From positions 62,001-126,000 of the forward strand of contig CAZARU010000001.1 of NCBI GenBank assembly GCA_964487605.1: DNA of 64,000 nucleotides, in the 5' to 3' direction. Positions within the stretch are counted from its first letter, which is position 1; the number at the start of each line of letters is the position of its first letter. Under the pieces are notes generated by a model. It worked only from the letters and a program-made list of their open reading frames with translations, was not told the origin of the DNA and did not search any database. The DNA is from JAJDAH01 sp964487605. Its GTDB lineage: Bacteria; Myxococcota_A; Polyangia; Polyangiales; Polyangiaceae. The translations under genes were made by a program, and so were the position numbers. Below, piece by piece: positions 61,660-64,000 of the stretch.

Positions 61660-64000
61660 TCAGCCGCAGGTGCCGTCGGGGAGGCACCGCTCGCCGTAGT
61701 CGCACGTGATGCCGGCGCAGACGCAGCGACCCGCCGTGCACGTTCCGTTCGTTCCGCCGTTGCAGTCCGTGGACTGGTCGCACTCGCACCGGGTGGCCAG
61801 GCACGCGAACTCCGGGGGGCACGCCCGGCCGCAGGCGCCGCAGTTCTGCGCGTTCGTCGCCAGGTCGAAGCATCCCGCGGGCGCCTGGCAGCAGGTCTGG
61901 GTACCCGAGCAGGCGCTCGCGCCGTTGCACGAACATCGACTGCCCGCCCCGCCGTCCGGAATGCAGGCCTCGCCGGGCCGACACGTCACGTCGCTCCCGA
62001 ATCGATGGCATCGGCACAGGCCCCCCGCGATGCAGTCGCCCGAGCCGCCGGATACGTCACAGTGGTTGTTGTTCGAGCAGCCACAGAGATTCGCGCCGGC
62101 CGCGCCACACACGAAGCCACCGCTGGTGCCTTGCGCGGAGCAGTTGTTGGCGCAGCCGCCGCAGCGCGTGTTCGTGTTCGCGTTCTGCTCGCAACCATTG
62201 TCGCTGGTCGGTGCCGTCGGCAGCGTGCAGTTGGCGCGGCCCAGGTCGCACGCGGAAGCGCACGTTCCGGCGACGCACGCGCGAGACGTCACGCTCGTGG
62301 CGTTGCAGGCACGGGCGCACGCCCCGCAGTTCAGCGCGTTGGTCGCCAGGTCCGTTTCGCAGCCGTCATCCGGCGCGGGGCTCGCCGGTTGCGAGCAGTT
62401 GGCGCCAATAGCGCACGCGCTGGTGCACAGGCCGGCGGCGCACGTGGGGGCCCCGCTCACACCCGAGAGGGAGCACCCCCTGCCGCACGCCCCGCAGTGC
62501 TGCGGATTCGTGGTGATGGCCGTCTCGCAGCCGTCGTCCGCCGCCGGCGACAGCGGAGTCGTGCAGTTCCCGAAGCCCGCGTTGCAGGTGGACGTGCAGA
62601 TACCGGCCGCGCAGGTGCGTGTCTGCACGTTCGTCGTCGCGCAGGCGCGGGCGCACGCGCCGCAGTGACTCGGGTTGGTCTCGACGTTGGTCTCGCAGCC
62701 GTTGTCCGGCGCGGGGGCGGCGGGCGCGACGCAGTTGCCGAAGCCCACGCTGCAGAGCGACGTGCAGAGACCGCCGGCGCAGGCGGGAATCGCCACGTTC
62801 GTGGACGCACACGCGCGTCCGCACGCACCACAGTGTGCCGGGGTCGCGTCCAGGTTGGTCTCGCACCCGTCGTCGAAGCCCGGGGCCGGGGGCGACGTGC
62901 AGTCGCCGCGGCCGACGCTGCAGGTGGGAGCGCACACTCCGCCCGAGCAGGCCGTCGCCGAGGCGCCCACCGGGGAACAGGCGCGCCCGCAGGCGCCGCA
63001 GTTTCCGACGCTCGTCGTGAGATTCGATTCGCAGCCATCGTCCGCCTGCGGAGCGAGCGGGGTCGTGCAGTTGCCGAACCCCGCCTGGCACGTGGGAGAG
63101 CACAGGCCGGCGATGCAGACGGTGGCATCGGCCTGGGCGGTGCTGCACGCGCGCCCGCAGCTTCCGCAATGGACGGGGCTGGTGACCAGGTTGGTCTCGC
63201 AGCCATCGTCCGCCACGGGTGCGGCAGGCATCGAGCAGTTCCCGAGGCCGAAGGTGCAGGTGGAGTCACACGCAGCGTCGGTGCATCGCCGCGTGAGGAC
63301 GCCCGCCGAGCCACACGGTCGACCGCATTCGCCGCAGTGTTCCGGATCCGTCCTCAGGTTGCGCTCGCAGCCGTTCGCGGCGACTCCGTCGCAGTCTGCG
63401 AATCCCGGATCGCACGACTCGATGCCGCACGAGCCCAGCTCGCACTTCGCCGTCGCGTTCGCCGGGACACATCGATTGCCGCAGAAGCCGCAGTTCTGCG
63501 GATCGGCCAGGACCGCCGTCTCGCAGCCGTCCGAGGCCATGGCGTTGCAGTCGCGGGTCCCTGGCGCGCAGTTGGACGGCTGGCACAGGCCCTGTGCGCA
63601 GTCCCACTCGCCGGGCTGCGCCGTGCAGTCGGTCGTGCAGTTGCCGCACGCCGTCGGATCGGACGCCGTGTTCCGCTCGCAGCCCGTGCCCGGCTGGCCG
63701 TCGCAGTTCGAGTAGCCGATGTCGCAGGCGCCGATGGTGCACGTGCCGTTGATGCAGTTCGGAGTGGCGTTGGCGAGACTGCACGCTTCGCCACACCGCC
63801 CGCAGTTCGCCGGGTCGGTCCCCGTCGCCGTTTCGCAGCCGGGGGCCAGGGGAGTGCAGTCGGTGTAGCCGATCTCGCACGCCGCTATGGTGCACTCGCC
63901 GAGCAGGCCGCACGCCATGACGGAGTGATCGCCGACGCACGGATCGCACGTTGGCGCGCCGCAGCCGAAGGCAGGGTCGGTGACGGACGCACACCCGGAA
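61660..64000 (-). CDS. Very cysteine-rich repeat protein, 5' end outside window
   Basis: The frame is open through the right edge, so the start (and any signal peptide) is outside. At least 780 residues are seen. The body is a tandem series of units of 52-56 residues. The typical unit is C-G-A-C-G-R-A-C, then A-x-x-x-C-x-x-G-x-C, C-x-x-G-x-x-x-C, and D-D-G-C-E-T-N. About a dozen units are visible, more diverged near the N-terminal end. It is probably an extracellular disulfide-rich stalk or adhesin. Such proteins are often misnamed tryptophan synthase alpha chain in databases; nothing here supports that. Confidence 0.85.
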   Translation of the reverse strand, partial: SGCASVTDPAFGCGAPTCDPCVGDHSVMACGLLGECTIAACEIGYTDCTPLAPGCETATGTDPANCGRCGEACSLANATPNCINGTCTIGACDIGYSNCDGQPGTGCERNTASDPTACGNCTTDCTAQPGEWDCAQGLCQPSNCAPGTRDCNAMASDGCETAVLADPQNCGFCGNRCVPANATAKCELGSCGIESCDPGFADCDGVAANGCERNLRTDPEHCGECGRPCGSAGVLTRRCTDAACDSTCTFGLGNCSMPAAPVADDGCETNLVTSPVHCGSCGRACSTAQADATVCIAGLCSPTCQAGFGNCTTPLAPQADDGCESNLTTSVGNCGACGRACSPVGASATACSGGVCAPTCSVGRGDCTSPPAPGFDDGCETNLDATPAHCGACGRACASTNVAIPACAGGLCTSLCSVGFGNCVAPAAPAPDNGCETNVETNPSHCGACARACATTNVQTRTCAAGICTSTCNAGFGNCTTPLSPAADDGCETAITTNPQHCGACGRGCSLSGVSGAPTCAAGLCTSACAIGANCSQPASPAPDDGCETDLATNALNCGACARACNATSVTSRACVAGTCASACDLGRANCTLPTAPTSDNGCEQNANTNTRCGGCANNCSAQGTSGGFVCGAAGANLCGCSNNNHCDVSGGSGDCIAGGLCRCHRFGSDVTCRPGEACIPDGGAGSRCSCNGASACSGTQTCCQAPAGCFDLATNAQNCGACGRACPPEFACLATRCECDQSTDCNGGTNGTCTAGRCVCAGITCDYGERCLPDGTCG

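Noticed and set aside
61660..64000. Tryptophan synthase alpha chain
   Set aside because: Cys-repeat proteins of this kind often carry that name in databases. No TrpA motif or barrel pattern is present.

Overview
This is a GC-rich chromosomal segment of about 64 kb, packed with genes on both strands. I found no tRNA, rRNA, CRISPR array, insertion sequence or prophage in it. The gene content points to a myxobacterium of the Polyangiales/Sorangiineae type. The clues are a kinase-TPR giant protein, an FHA protein, a small TIGR04563-like ribbon-helix-helix protein, a MopE-type protein, several cysteine-rich secreted proteins, and many lipoproteins whose domains follow long Gly/Ala/Thr/Ser-rich tethers. 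The assignment rests on recognition, not on a search.

Layout. 1-4676: 3' part of a Ser/Thr kinase with TPR repeats. 4718-9485: four minus-strand lipoproteins (GH114-like, MopE-like, propeller-like, alpha/beta hydrolase), most with Gly/Ala tethers. 9638-11009: a vapBC-type toxin-antitoxin pair with its own promoter, and a PlsC-like acyltransferase. 11069-13063: a TerB-lipoxygenase-like fusion. 13099-16738: small and cysteine-rich lipoproteins and a PNGase F-like lipoprotein. 16820-20005: FHA protein, M28 peptidase, and an ACC deaminase/D-cysteine desulfhydrase relative. 19960-23494: an HxsB-like radical SAM protein flanked by two different ferritin-like diiron proteins. 23501-30035: pgpA, a tetR-MFP-RND efflux operon with a probable operator, and a GST. 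30061-33194: membrane and envelope genes including an SGNH hydrolase and a CDP-alcohol phosphatidyltransferase. 33211-40106: a minus-strand run of glpA-like, glpB-like, unknown, DUF4178 and SpeE-like genes. 40233-44849: a small secreted protein, aconitase, and a CtpA-type protease. 45035-49081: RHH protein, hydrolase, lipoprotein, mini histidine kinase, and FGE-like lipoprotein. 49183-53067: LarA-like racemase, swivel-first aconitase-family enzyme, and SlyD-like isomerase. 53122-56842: a tightly overlapping envelope-stress block (DUF1844, HtrA-like protease, ECF sigma, membrane anti-sigma, secreted protein). 56844-64000: VWA lipoprotein, a two-gene signalling pair in which the larger protein has a HisKA region but no ATPase domain, and a very cysteine-rich repeat protein that runs off the end.

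How the genes work together. Three blocks look like coherent units: the efflux operon, the sigma/anti-sigma/HtrA block, and the divergent HxsB plus ferritin-like locus. The last is the best candidate for something undescribed, because the usual hxsA, hxsC and hxsD partners are not in the window. Other unusual proteins are the lipoxygenase-like fusion, the PNGase F-like lipoprotein with all three catalytic acids, and the ATPase-less histidine kinase. All intergenic gaps are below about 200 bp apart from 16376-16819, where I accept one uncertain small gene.
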